A DNA stretch of 64,000 nucleotides, taken from Oegoconia quadripuncta (lineage: Eukaryota; Arthropoda; Insecta; Lepidoptera; Autostichidae). The notes below the pieces were generated by a model. That model was not told where the DNA came from, did no database searches, and worked only from the letters and a program-made list of their open reading frames with translations. The stretch lies in NCBI GenBank assembly GCA_949316235.1, contig OX438744.1, forward strand, positions 23,795,578 to 23,859,577. Direction: 5' to 3'. The translations under genes were made by a program, and so were the position numbers. Positions 21,606 to 32,420 of this stretch are shown here, piece after piece (position 1 is the first letter of the stretch; each line of letters starts with the position of its first letter).

Positions 21606-22666
21606 GTTTATCATGCCTGTCATGCAACTAGTGCCAGACCTTTCAAATTCGCTCTGTTTTAATTGAGGTACGTACCGACATTCTTTATGTGGTACTATCG
21701 AAGGAATTCATAATCTAACGCGTAGGACGTTTTGTTTATTCGTAGTTTGTATGCAAATCGGACGAAGCCTTCTGCGTATTGATTTGACATTCATTTTGAT
21801 GGCTAGCATTTAGGTACCTGATAATAATAAATAATATAATGCTCAATGACATTCTTCCACGAATGGAAAACCAGATTTTATTAACTCGTTTTGTGATATT
21901 TGTCTTAGTATTTGATGGTGAATATTTTATTTATAATTAAAATTTGGAAAATCCCCAAATGACAATGATTATATCATCCAGATAAAACCACAGAGTGATT
22001 AGAGATATCCCAAACATTAGCGTTTGGATGATCCAAATATTAGAAAGAAAATTTATTAAAAATGTATTGCTTGAAACAACATGCAGATAAACGTATATAG
22101 ATATTATTTTGCCACGGTTGTCTGGAAGAGATCGCTACAAGCAATAAGACCACCATTGTACAACTGTATAAATTATTTATTTGTGTATATTTTGTGAGTT
22201 GTGTTGTGTTCAATAAAGGATTTTTCATCTATCAGACCAAATGCAAAAAAATTTAGCTGGCAACCCTGAGTGACGCATCCGCATACAACAAGCGGTAAAA
22301 GAAATTAAGTTACCCGTAAAATGACTCCGTGGGTCGGACCTTGAGTGAACTGTAATGCTCATTGCCACATAACCACGTCGTTGGCAAATCGTCTGACCGT
22401 AAACCATATGAAGCGGACCAATCTGCCAAGCAAACATGTGCCAACGTGCCAGCTTTCCGCATTGTTCAGTTGTCATCTCTAAATAGGAGAGGTTAATAGA
22501 CTCCCATTGGCGCCATTTGGAGTAGTTGGACCGTGGGGACCAGCATGCTCTCTTTGGAGAGTTATCTGAGCGTCTGGTTATTATATCGTCACATAAGGAT
22601 AAATTTTCAACATGATTTTGATGTATGTTGTAAAATTTATCTTTATGTTCGTTTTAATCACATACA

Positions 22667-22909
22667 TATACCCCTAGCGGGATTCGAACCTGATTCGTAG
22701 GCATGGTAACCCACTACACCAATCGGTCATCAATGACAAATTTAGATTTTTGTGTAAAAAAAACAGTGTTAACATCTACAACCTGTCTGTGGTTATGGCT
22801 TAGTTTTTCATTTATTTATGTATTTATTTACATGTATTTGTGTAGATCCATAATACAAGCCTAGTTGCTTAGTGTGGAACTAGATGGCGCTGTGTATGTG
22901 CAAAGATAC
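22667..22909. mobile_element. SINE family C fragments in opposite orientation
   Basis: Positions 22667-22731 are the tRNA-like head on the minus strand ('ctagcgggattcgaacc', 'cactacaccaatcgg'). Positions 22790-22909 are the 3' half on the plus strand ('gcctagttgcttagtgtgg', 'gatggcgctgtg'). The two halves therefore diverge, which indicates an inversion within one copy or two independent partial copies. Confidence 0.65.
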
Positions 22910-23043
22910 TACTAAAGATTAATTTTAATACAGGAGTTACCTAGTTTGGTGTTTCCCAAATATCTTTTATTATATTAGTCGGAAGTTACATAGGATATTG
23001 GGTTATTACACTTACTCGCTTACTTTAACATTACAGACATATA

Positions 23044-23311
23044 CAGGGCGTCCCAAAGTTATGGGACATGAAGGGGAAGTACCTTAAATATCGTAGATAG
23101 TGAATTTTGCTCAAAGAAGACTTTATGTTATTTTTAAAAGTTAGTAATTCTGCATTCATAGATTTTCTAAAAATTATTTGCTTCGGCTGGGAATCGAACC
23201 GACTCAAATGTGAAAAAAAAAACACCCTACTTTTATGATGCCAATCGAAAGAATAGCTAAAAAATAATAACTCTGCCTAAGTAACATAGTATTTTAAAAG
23301 AAAGGAACAAC
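23044..23311. repeat. Mariner left terminal inverted repeat
   Basis: A 268-bp arm matching 24896-25162 in inverse. It includes a tRNA box-B-like 'gggaatcgaacc' (23189-23200, antisense) and a poly-A run one base longer than in the other arm. Confidence 0.9.
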
Positions 23312-23389
23312 GTGAAATTAATCATTTTAATCAAATAAAAAACATACATGAAACTGCCGTAGTCAATTAAGTAGGTATTTTTTTGTAAA

Positions 23390-24451
23390 TTAATTAATTA
23401 AATGCTCAAAATGTGATCCCTCTTGTCTTACGCAAATCGCCAATCTTTTAATGAGCCCGCTGCCTGTTGATTTTCTAATCATTTTATGGTGAACACTCGA
23501 TGTGATATGGCACAATTCTGTTTGCAACTCGCCTACGTTCTCGTATCGCTTTTTGTATAGCATATCTTTCACGTATCCCCAAAAGAAGAAATCTAATGGT
23601 GTGAGGTCCGGGGATCTGGCCGGCCATCTAATCGGTCCATTTGTACCAATCCATGTAGGAAAACATTCATTTAGAAAATCTGCTGCTCTCCGACTATTAT
23701 GAGCCGGAGCTCCATCTTGTTGGAAAATTAAGTTTTCTTGCTCCGCCGCGGAATGGTTTCTTATCTTATCCCTTAAAATTTGAAGTATTCCTAAATACTT
23801 TTCTGTGTTCAAGGTTCCTTGGTAAAAATGGATTAAGAAAACCCGGTTTTTTAAAAGTCCGCACCAACAGTTGAGTGAAAAACGCACTTGGTTATTAGTT
23901 TCAGTCACTCGTAGGGGATTTTCTTTAGACCAAATACGATTATTGTTGCGGTTATACATACCGTTATTGCTAAAGTTAGATTCGTCTGTCCAAATAATAT
24001 TATCCAAAAAATTTGGATCTTCGAGCAATCGTGCCTGGATATCAAGACAGAAATTTTTTCTCCTTTCTGTATCGCCCGGAAGTAATTTTTGAACCAATCG
24101 TCCTTCAACATAACTCTTAAAACCGTGTTTTTTTAATACACGGTGTATTTTACTTTTTGAAACTCCAATTTCATGTTCTCCTTCTCTCACCGATGCTTTC
24201 GGAAAAGCCGAAAAGTAAATTAAAATACCAAGTTCTTCGTCGTTGATCGTATGGTTTTCTTGCTGTGGTTCTCTTGGGCGTTTATCGAAACGTCCCAGAG
24301 TTTTCAAATTGTTCACAAGCCTTTTCAAAACTTTACGAGACGGTATTTGTCTATCAGGATATTTTACGCCATACCACCGCAAACTTCTAGAGATATCTTT
24401 ATCGTTCAAAAAATATGCTTCCATTAGATCAAAACTTACTTGATATGCCAT
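23390..24451 (-). CDS. Mariner/IS630-superfamily transposase
   Basis: The 353-residue protein would cut and paste the surrounding element. The N-terminal 110 residues form paired helix-turn-helix DNA-binding regions (first about 1-55; second about 84-112 with SKSKIHRVLKKHGFK). The catalytic acidic triad is visible as D156 in WTDESNF, D246 in FQQDGAPAH and D287 in SPDLTPLDFFFWG. The 40 residues between the second and third D are longer than the 34 of mariner proper and close to the DD41D (rosa/visitor-like) groups. The start ATG at 24451 gives a normal N-terminus, and no frameshift or stop interrupts the frame. Whether it is active cannot be judged from sequence. Subgroup naming is tentative. 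Confidence 0.93.
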   Translation of the reverse strand: MAYQVSFDLMEAYFLNDKDISRSLRWYGVKYPDRQIPSRKVLKRLVNNLKTLGRFDKRPREPQQENHTINDEELGILIYFSAFPKASVREGEHEIGVSKSKIHRVLKKHGFKSYVEGRLVQKLLPGDTERRKNFCLDIQARLLEDPNFLDNIIWTDESNFSNNGMYNRNNNRIWSKENPLRVTETNNQVRFSLNCWCGLLKNRVFLIHFYQGTLNTEKYLGILQILRDKIRNHSAAEQENLIFQQDGAPAHNSRRAADFLNECFPTWIGTNGPIRWPARSPDLTPLDFFFWGYVKDMLYKKRYENVGELQTELCHITSSVHHKMIRKSTGSGLIKRLAICVRQEGSHFEHLIN

Positions 24452-24895
24452 GTTCGCAATAAATTAACACAATAACACTTGTGTAAGTGAATTGAGACTA
24501 AACAGATCAATATCCGAAAAACAAACGCTCGCACATACTGTTCCATTTTCAAATTTAAGAACAACATTTAAAAATATCACTTCTTTTTAAAATATCTTAA
24601 AAAGTATGCATTCAAACAAACGCTGTCATAAACTGTTCCATTTTCAAATTATAAATTATTTATTTTTGTTTTTAATTTGCCTTCTGTCTAGCTTACAGAG
24701 GACGTATTGAAATACAAGTTTTATCATTTCATCTACACGTGCACTTATAATAAGGAAAACTATGTTAGTACCTATTTTATGAAGTGGGTACTTATTTACG
24801 AATAATCAATGCTATCTTTGGAATGATAATATCGCTACTTTTCGAACGTCGTCGGCAATAAATAACTTTCTTGAAATTTGACTCAATCATTTTAT

Positions 24896-25162
24896 GTTGT
24901 TCCTTTCTTTTAAAATACTATGTTACTTAGGCAGAGTTATTATTTTTTAGCTATTCTTTCGATTGGCATCATAAAAGTAGGGTGTTTTTTTTTCACATTT
25001 AAGTCGGTTCGATTCCCAGCCGAAGCAAGTAATTTTTAGAAAATCTATGAATGCAGAATTACTAACTTTTAAAAATAACATAAAGTCTTCTTTGAGCAAA
25101 ATTCACTATCTACAATATTTAAGGTACTTCCCCTTCATGTCCCATAACTTTGGGACGCCCTG
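24896..25162. repeat. Mariner right terminal inverted repeat
   Basis: A 267-bp arm, the inverse of 23044-23311. The box-B-like 'ggttcgattcc' lies at 25006-25016. Confidence 0.9.
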
Positions 25163-25777
25163 TATAGATGTAACGTTTTTATTCAGAAGCTTAACGACGA
25201 CTAAAATCATAAACACGTACTTACGTATGGTACATTATATGTTACTATCAGCCCCCGGCGCGATAAACGTTTATGTCGCGCGAGATAATATTTGTCCTGC
25301 TCATTCACTTGACCAAAATATACAACTATCCCACTCCGACAAAGGATATCGTGGTACGCTGGCAGTAATAGAACGTCTGATACATCCATCTAATGATTGT
25401 CTCCGCCGACAACTTGTGGTATCCTGCCTTGACTATACTTAGCTCCCCCGGCTGAATTGCGACCTGATTACCAATAATGACTCTTATGCGGGTTATTAGA
25501 TTCAATTACACATGACACCCGACGTTTTTTGTCGGGTTTTAAAAGTAACAACGTCGCATTCATTCATTAGCATTCGTTTACACTCGTGCTGATGTATCAC
25601 AATGTTTGTGTACATTACAATAAATCGTGTATCGCACATTAACCATTTGTTTATTCATCAAAAAGGACCATACATAATAATACATTTATACCAATTCTCA
25701 ATTTATACCAAATTTTTCGAGACAATAATCCATCAATTATTTTTAACGTTAGCTAGATCTCGTGGGCCCCGACAGAC

Positions 25778-26074
25778 AATCACACCTGATGTTAAGTGTG
25801 AAGGTGAGGTCGAAGGTCGAAGCGTACTGACCCGGAAACCCCAACACATTTGAGGGACTGGCTATCTTATCTCTGACAACCGGAACACAACAATGCTATT
25901 AACATTGCTGCTTGGCGGCAGATTTAGATAAGATGGTGGTAGCTAGCCAGGCGGACATTTAAAATGCCCTAACACCAACCAAACCGAGTACTTAAACATG
26001 TACCCCGCTGGGGGTCGAACCCGCGACCTCCGAATCGTAAACCCAATGTTGTTTACTTTGAGCCACGGAGGCGG
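25778..26074 (-). mobile_element. SINE family A, copy lacking its A tail
   Basis: The minus strand reads head to tail from 26074. The head ('accgcctccgtggctcaaag') and body are complete, but the last approximately 25 bp with the A tail are missing at the 25778 end. Confidence 0.8.
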
Positions 26075-26452
26075 TGTCTAGGAAGTTTTTTTATGTTAAA
26101 AACGTACTTTCCATGTGATGTATAAGAAAGTGTTTTATTTTTAGTAGCGCTTTGTATATTTTTATAATTTAACACTCTGTATATATGGAACCAGTTTCGT
26201 GGCCAATGAACAACTGCAACCAGCACAACTCCTGTGCCTCCAGGCCATTTTGCATCCTGGTTGACATAATGACTATCGTATCCCATTAGTTAGAGATAAT
26301 AAATATGATGGCGGACTAAACGAGCGACTGCTAAATTATACGCTAGGCTACGGATGGTACTAGTTGGGGGTGTGACGTGGGAAGTCTCCCATGGAAAGAA
26401 GACGGATTTCCGCTATGTCGCATCTATTATTGCCTTGAGGTGATCCGCGAAG

Positions 26453-26600
26453 TGCGTGAAACCAACGGTTGCGGGTTCGAATATTTATATAAATTTTAAT
26501 GTATGTCTATCCGTTATCTAGTATCCATAGTACAAGCTTTTTGCTTAGTTTGGGTCTAGATGACTGGTGTAAGTGTCCGAAATATTAAAAAAAGAAAGAA
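26453..26600 (+). mobile_element. SINE family B with internal deletion, left arm of inverted repeat
   Basis: The sequence joins 'gttgcgggttcgaa' directly to 'tatttatataaattt', skipping about 60 bp present in the copy at 27263-27487. The 3' end 'gtaagtgtccgaaatatt' is intact and runs into sequence shared with the flank of the other copy. Confidence 0.75.
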
Positions 26601-27262
26601 AAGTATAGTACTGTATTTATTAGTATTATTAAGGAACCTACAGGCATACATTTATAGAAAAAACTTGACTATTAGGTACTTGAATTTCAAAAAACTCTTT
26701 TGAAATGAACATTTATTTTGTAGTGATATATGTGTAGCCTGCATGTACCCTGAGCGGGACTGTCTTGTATAGAATTAAAATGGTATCACGGCTGGCAAGC
26801 TTAGCCACGAGTGCTTTATCTCAAGATACTATTTCTCAAATTCGAATCCATTTGGTTACTAAAACTTCTAACTTCTCTCGCATGCCTATACTAATTATTT
26901 TATACAGGGACTAGTTTCCGGGATGAGAAACAACTCTTACATTTGTAATAGTTTGTTGAAGCCAATAATTATGACTTGAGTAACGTGCAAACATTTTCGC
27001 ATATTATACAGGTTGGAAAGACGTTATTTATCTACGTCAAGGTAGCTATTTTAACTGGTACACGTGCCATCGAGTTCGCTCACTTGTCTCTACAAATATG
27101 TACTTACTTTAGGTACCTACCAATTAGAATACATCACTACAAAATAAATGTTCATTTCAAAAGATGTCTTTGAAATTCATGTACCTAATAGTTACGTTTT
27201 ATCTATAAATGTATGCATGTAGGTTCCTTAATAATACTAATAAATACAGTACTATACTTTTC

Positions 27263-27487
27263 TTTTTTTTTTAATATTTCGGACACTTACACCAATCATA
27301 TAGTCCAAACTAAGCAAAGCTTGTACTATGGATACTAGATAACGGAAAATACATAAATATTTATATAAACATCCATGACTCCGGAATAAATATTCGTATT
27401 CATACAAACATTTACCTGTCGCGGGATTCGAACCCGCAACCGTTGGTTTCGCTGACAGGGTCACTATCCACTACACCAACCGGTCGA
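27263..27487 (-). mobile_element. SINE family B, full-length, right arm of inverted repeat
   Basis: On the minus strand the head is 'gaccggttggtgtagtgga' with 'gttgcgggttcgaatcccgc', followed by the family body and the end 'gtgtccgaaatatt' with an A-rich tail. Confidence 0.8.
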
Positions 27488-27849
27488 CTTTATCTAATAG
27501 TTTTTATTTTCATAAACATTTATGATTCTTATATAAACTGTATCACGAACATAAACTTTGTGTGGAGTATGTTCGTAGAAGTTAACAATATGCCGATAAG
27601 AACGAAAGAAAGAAAAACATTTATTCCACTTTCAATGTCCATGATGAAAATTTTAATAGTAATGCAAGCTGGAATGCTTGCCAAGGTCCTCTCGAAGGAT
27701 CGATTACAGGTCCTCCGAGGTGCTGTTGGGTCTGCTTTCCAAGTCACTACTGCAGTATTGCAGATCAAACCTCTTAGACGATTGAGAAAAAACATTTTTG
27801 TTCTAACAAGTGATAGTCATTTGCAAAGAAAACGTTTTCGTTTTTTTTT

Positions 27850-27899
27850 CATCAGGTGTGATTGAGGTCAAGTACGAACCTGTCGTGCATAAAAAAAAT
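27850..27899 (+). mobile_element. SINE family A, 3' terminal fragment
   Basis: Only 'catcaggtgtgattgaggtc' and the 'gtgcataaaaaaaata' tail are present. Confidence 0.6.
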
Positions 27900-28048
27900 A
27901 AAAAATAAATAAAGAGGCACCTTAAAAACAAAGATCTGCCTGTTGACTCCTAGTTTGTCACAAATTCACCAATCCGCAATGTTGATAGCATTCAAAGAAT
28001 ATCGAACATGATGAACCGAGAGACATAGAAAGAAGTTATAGCTATATA

Positions 28049-28666
28049 CAGAGTGAATTTGAATTCCCGTAATTCCCATTAATTTTTGATGTTAAGTGAA
28101 ACTGAGGCTGAAAGTGGAAGCGCGGTCACCTCGACTTAAATATCATAACAAAGCTGCCAACATTGCTGCTTGACGGGCTTAAATAAGATGGTACTATACA
28201 GAATAAATTTTAATTCGTATAATTTCCATTATCTGGTGACGCCACTCCTGATTACGCACAACTTTCCCCAAGGAATCATAGTCGAGATCGATTAAAGAAT
28301 TTTCGATTACACTTTCTTTTTTTTTTTAATCTATTTTGTTTTTTTAGAGGGTTTGTTCTGTACAGAATATGCCACCCTCATAGTATCTGCTTTCGATTCG
28401 ATTACACTTACAAAGGAAATTATGATGAAACCATCTTTAGTATGGAAGTCCAACAATTTTCGACCGATGAGTCCATTCCTGTTTAAAAAACCTTCAATAG
28501 GAACCATAGCCGAATTCAGGCGAAAAATGTTGGACTTTCATACTAATGGTGGTTTCAGAGTGGTTTCTTGATCGAATTCGACTATGGTTCCTTATGGCGA
28601 AAGCTGTTGGTGTTCACATGTGGAGTCAGCAGTAAACAGGAATTATACGAATTCAATTTCACCCTG
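28049..28666 (+). mobile_element. TA-flanked MITE family Q, composite copy 1
   Basis: The ends CAGAGTGAATTTGAATTC and its approximate complement GAATTCAATTTCACCCTG are flanked by TA. An 18-bp palindrome ('ggaaccatagccgaattc' at 28499 and its near complement ending near 28592) lies inside. Between 28088 and 28190 there is a divergent SINE A-like fragment ('gctgccaacattgctgc'), and a second left end (acagaataaattttaattc) follows it. The same two-part composite occurs inverted at 42480-43165. Confidence 0.6.
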
Positions 28667-28812
28667 TATATACGTTATCTGTAAATCGAGGAGTGACTAT
28701 AGATTGGCTACTGACTAATTCGATTAGATGTTAAGATCTAAGATTTTAAGCATTTAATGACTATGTAATTATTTCAATTAACACACAATTTATACACTTT
28801 ATATAAATATTA

Positions 28813-29188
28813 GGTCCTTACCTATGAAATTGGCGTTTTGATTTTTTTTTTTTAATTTCGGACACTTACACCAATCATCTAGTCCCAAACTAAGCAAAAA
28901 GCTTGTACTATGGATACTAGATAACGGATAGACATACATTATTTATATAAACATCCATGACTCTGGATTAATGTTTATATTCATCAAATAAACATTTAAC
29001 CGTCGCGGGATTCGAACTCGCAACCGTTGGTTTCGCTGACAGGGTCACTATCCACTACACCAATCGGTCGGTTTTGTATGAAGAATTTTCTTAATACTGT
29101 TTTCTTCATACAAACATTTTTGAAATTTTTTTGGGAACGGCAATTTAGCTAAACTTTGTGTGTATTATCGGATAACATTAAGTTAAAT
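28813..29188 (-). mobile_element. MITE family P, copy 2, interrupted and truncated
   Basis: It starts 'ggtccttacctatgaaattg', is interrupted by a SINE B at 28841-29070, then resumes 'gtatgaagaattttctt' through 'tgtattatcggataacatt'. The far half is missing. Confidence 0.7.
28841..29070 (-). mobile_element. SINE family B inserted in MITE P
   Basis: This is a complete copy with its A tail as poly-T at the left. GTTTTG on both sides (28835-28840 and 29071-29076) is the target duplication. The uninterrupted MITE P copies supply the pre-insertion sequence. Confidence 0.85.
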
Positions 29189-29864
29189 ATATATTTTATA
29201 TATATATATAAAGTTAAATAAATAAATATTTATTTACCTACTATATAAAAAAATGTGTAAATAGGGTTACAAACGCTTGTTAGAAGCAATGAAACCTTGT
29301 GTTATTAGCTAAATATACAAACAATTATAAATATGTAAACATTTCATGCATCAGATAGATTACATAAAAATAATTAAATTCTAATAAAAGAAAAAAAAAC
29401 TTTTGCGAGAGAAAGTCTACCTATTTACTCTAAATTAAAGTTGATATCTCTAATAGAAGAGAAGGTGCTTGGCATACATACATAGTAGTATCACGTTATC
29501 CCAAATTAGGAGGTCAGAAAGATCCCAAAGGGGGAGTCCAAACATCAAGGACCTTCAATATATTATGTTAAAACTTTTTAATATTCAGAGGTGCACGGAC
29601 ACGTTACAGATGGTAATGATCACGCAAATCGTTAAAACGTTGCAAGTCTTGCAAGCAATAGATATTTTTGATGGGGAGTTAGTAAGTGCAGTGAAAGGGG
29701 CGCCCAATCAATAAACAGTTCATCTCTTAAGTTAGAAAAAACTAGCATTTATGTTTATTGTTGCTAGACTTAAGTCATTGCAGTCTTCCATGGGAGGATT
29801 CTCTCAAATAAATTGCAAATTTTTTGAGGTTCCGCGCCAATGACGCTTTTAACCATTAGTAAGT
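29189..29864. other. Unassigned AT-rich intron
   Basis: An 82-codon frame starts at 29469 but shows no motif, coding bias or conserved neighbour that I can recognise. A short (AT)n run lies at 29190-29210. Confidence 0.35.
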
Positions 29865-30050
29865 CTACTACAACTTAGCGCGACTCGAGTGACATAGAGT
29901 CGCGTGCCACATAGCCTACATCTCTCAAAGCTGATTGGCGGTCAAGATGGCAGCTGTCAAGCGACAGCCAATCAGCTGCAAGAGACTGAGACTATGTCGC
30001 GCGCGACTCTTTGTCAGTCGAATCGCTCTAAATTGTAGGTCTATGTTGTT
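29865..30050. repeat. Imperfect foldback element with CG-rich arms
   Basis: The segments 'gcgcgactcgagtgacatag', 'cacatagcctacatctctc' and 'gctgattggc' on the left are mirrored on the right by 'gccaatcagc', 'gagactgagactatgtcgcg' and 'gtcagtcgaatcgctc'. Outermost are 'gtctactacaact' and 'aattgtaggtct'. It is probably a small palindromic MITE. From 30051 to 31400 I see nothing that I can name. Confidence 0.55.
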
Positions 30051-31400
30051 AAACTTACGATTGTTTAGTCATCTTGTACGAGACCCATGGCAAGAGACGT
30101 GTTGGTCATATAGTCTACACTGCCAGGACCACACGGCCACGGGTAATGTTCAGTTTGTACCAGTAAAATATATACCTAAATTTCAAATTCTTTGCCCACT
30201 TGAGGGGTAATTAGGTTTGCCAACCGCACTTTAAATTGAGTATGTACTCTATTTCAAATAGGTGTACTTTATAATCGAAGTGTAAATGTTTGAAATATTT
30301 ATTTATTTATAATTGATTATATTAATAGAATACGCCAAAATATTCTATTTACATTAGCGTTGACTTTTGAGCTTCTGATCTCTATGAACTTTAGTATTAG
30401 GCTCGTATTAGAACGGCGCCCAAGTCTCTGTATTATTGCATCTTTTTAAATAGATATGATTTGTGCAGGGTTTATAAAAAGAGCTTTAGAATATCTAGAT
30501 TCGCACAATTCTTTTAAAAATAACGCAAATTAATAATTTTACTTAAAGTGGTTCTACATAACAAAATGTATGTAACTTAAAAAGTACCTACATAAAAATA
30601 CTGTTTCAAAAAATTTAAAATTATACACTTTTAAATAAATAAACCAGTAATATTTATTTACCCTCTCAGAATTAGATATACTATCCTTTTTATATTTTCT
30701 TCTAAAAAAAGTTGTCAAGTACAGTAAGGTAAGTACAGCCGAGCCAGTTCCAATATTTGAAATCTTCACATTACCCCCAAAAATTGACAACACATCCAAC
30801 TTCAGTATGGTTCCTTTCTCTTTATTTCTACTTCATAACCATACTTAAAAGTATACAGATGGTAATGCAGCTGGTGAGTACGTGTGAAGACTGGTGCCTG
30901 ATCTAAGCGTGAGCCTGTGTCTCAGGTCACCAGTACCCCAAATGTACTCCCGGATGTGCATCGTACTTATGATTTTAAAATAAGTAGGTAATATATATCA
31001 GTCACGTATGGTGGGTACTGAGCTAATTAACAAATAACATTAACAATTAACAAAAATTACCAGGTGTTTCATCAGATTTTCACCAAAGTATGAGAGAGTA
31101 AACAAAAAAGAAGTTTCAAAACGGCTCACAAATATCGGAGATATCATGAACCGTACCTAATAAAAATACAGTACAAATGATAACCTCTTTTTTAGAAATC
31201 GGCTAAAAGTAGAAGAATAGTGATTTCAATATTTTATGAATCAATGTAAAACTTAGAGCTTTTTAAGAGACCTTGAAATGAACTTCCTAAAAAGTTTTAC
31301 ACTTTTGCCCCAAGTGACTTTAACATGAGGCAACTATAATATTATTCTGTCAATTAGCTATCTTCTAAAACACGTGTCTAAATATGTAAAGTGTTACCGT

Positions 31401-31558
31401 CTTATTCATAAAAATTTACAAACGCTTTATAAGCCTGTTTTAGTTAAAGTATGTTTGGTCTCTGTCGTTCATAAGGAAATGTGGTAATGAAAGAAAGTGA
31501 CAAAATATACTTTAACTAAAACAGGTTTATAAAGCGTTTGTAAATTTTTATGAATAAG
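31401..31558. mobile_element. Foldback MITE family I, copy 1
   Basis: Arms of about 53 bp with one mismatch ('cttattcataaaaatttac' through 'ctgttttagttaaagtat') surround a loop of about 50 bp. A second copy is at 41837-41986. The element has no coding capacity. Confidence 0.8.
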
Positions 31559-32330
31559 AAAGAGGGTTTGTGTAGCCGAGCAGCGGCGCCTGGTAAAATT
31601 CTCACGCGCATGAGAACTGTCATGGCGCCGACTCGGGCATGCGCACTGGCGTGACGGCTGTTACCCTCCGTTTCCTAGGGGAACTTCATAAAAACAGGGT
31701 TTTGTTTTATTGGTAGAGTTGTCAAGGGATCACAAAATTGTTCTCATGATGGAATGGTTGTGATTTTTGAGTATCTTATTATGATCCACAAGACAAAGTT
31801 GCACGTAATTTTTATCCTAAAGCCGAAGCTCAATAAGATATAGGAATACCTAATTAGCACTCGTCGGCTTCGTATTCTCTGCAAGGGGGACGCAATCGTT
31901 GTGTACCATACAGTATTGCCAGTAGATGCGTTTTCTTAAATGTCGGGACTTATCTTACTTTGTTTTTCATTTAAAAACAAAACGGGATTAAGACAGAACA
32001 ATCGTTGCGTAGAAAAAATGGTTACAAATTATAATTTCTAAGTTGTTGTTTGTCGTTCGTGCGCGTCTTCCTTCGCCGACAGATTATTTTTAAAGTACCT
32101 AGATACTAACCGCACCAAATTAGGTTACCCATTTAAATAGATGAAAAAGTGGGATTTTGGGCATCCCGTCCTGGGTGCTGACTGGATGCGTCCTGAATAG
32201 GCTGAAAAGCGGGACATCTGGTAACACTAGCTCCTTGCCACGTTCATCACATAACCCATCTTATTAGTAAGTTAATAAAGCAGTGAGCAGGGCACATAGC
32301 CCGTAAAACGATGGCCGTTGGGACTTATAG

Positions 32331-32420
32331 TTCAAGAAGGGAAGGACCTGGATGCAGGTCGTTTCCAACCGGTCGTTCTGGAAATCTATATTATGTAGAC
32401 AGAACAGCTCTGGAAACTTT
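32331..32420 (+). pseudogene. RTE-like LINE C-terminal fragment
   Basis: One frame encodes WMQVVSNRSFWKS, the relic of the WMQAASNRxxWRSLGEA region at the end of RTE-type ORFs. The frame continues into unrelated sequence. Compare the minus-strand copies near 35652 and 51467. Confidence 0.55.

Larger units (their letters stand above)
23044..25162 (-). mobile_element. Complete mariner-like element with 268-bp inverted repeats
   Basis: The element begins CAGGGCGTCCCAAAG and ends with its complement, with TA dinucleotides at 23042-23043 and 25163-25164, the canonical Tc1/mariner target duplication. The terminal inverted repeats are 23044-23311 and 24896-25162. They differ at only about three sites and one poly-A length, near 99% identity. 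The transposase frame is intact. Near-identical ends and an open gene imply a recent insertion. The overall length is about 2.1 kb. Confidence 0.92.
23005..25368 (-). repeat. Repeat E copy split by the mariner insertion
   Basis: The left piece, 23005-23043, and the right piece, 25163-25368, join into one antisense copy of the repeat at 21309-21605 when the mariner is left out. This gives a paralogous view of the target. The split copy lacks about 15 bp found in 21309-21605 next to the insertion point. Confidence 0.7.
26453..27487. repeat. Large inverted duplication, about 270-325-bp arms
   Basis: The left arm 26453-26727 and right arm 27133-27487 are inverse copies separated by about 405 bp. 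Each arm consists of a SINE B copy plus about 130 bp of non-SINE sequence ('agtatagtactgtatttatt', 'attaaggaacctaca', 'tcttttgaaatgaac'). Because both SINEs share the same non-SINE flank, the arms arose by inverted duplication, not by two independent SINE insertions. Confidence 0.8.

Noticed and set aside
27529..27795. Open frames on both strands (88 and about 140 codons), possibly a gene fragment
   Set aside because: I could not match either translation to a family. The plus frame starts inside a SINE. It might be a decayed exon, but nothing supports a call.
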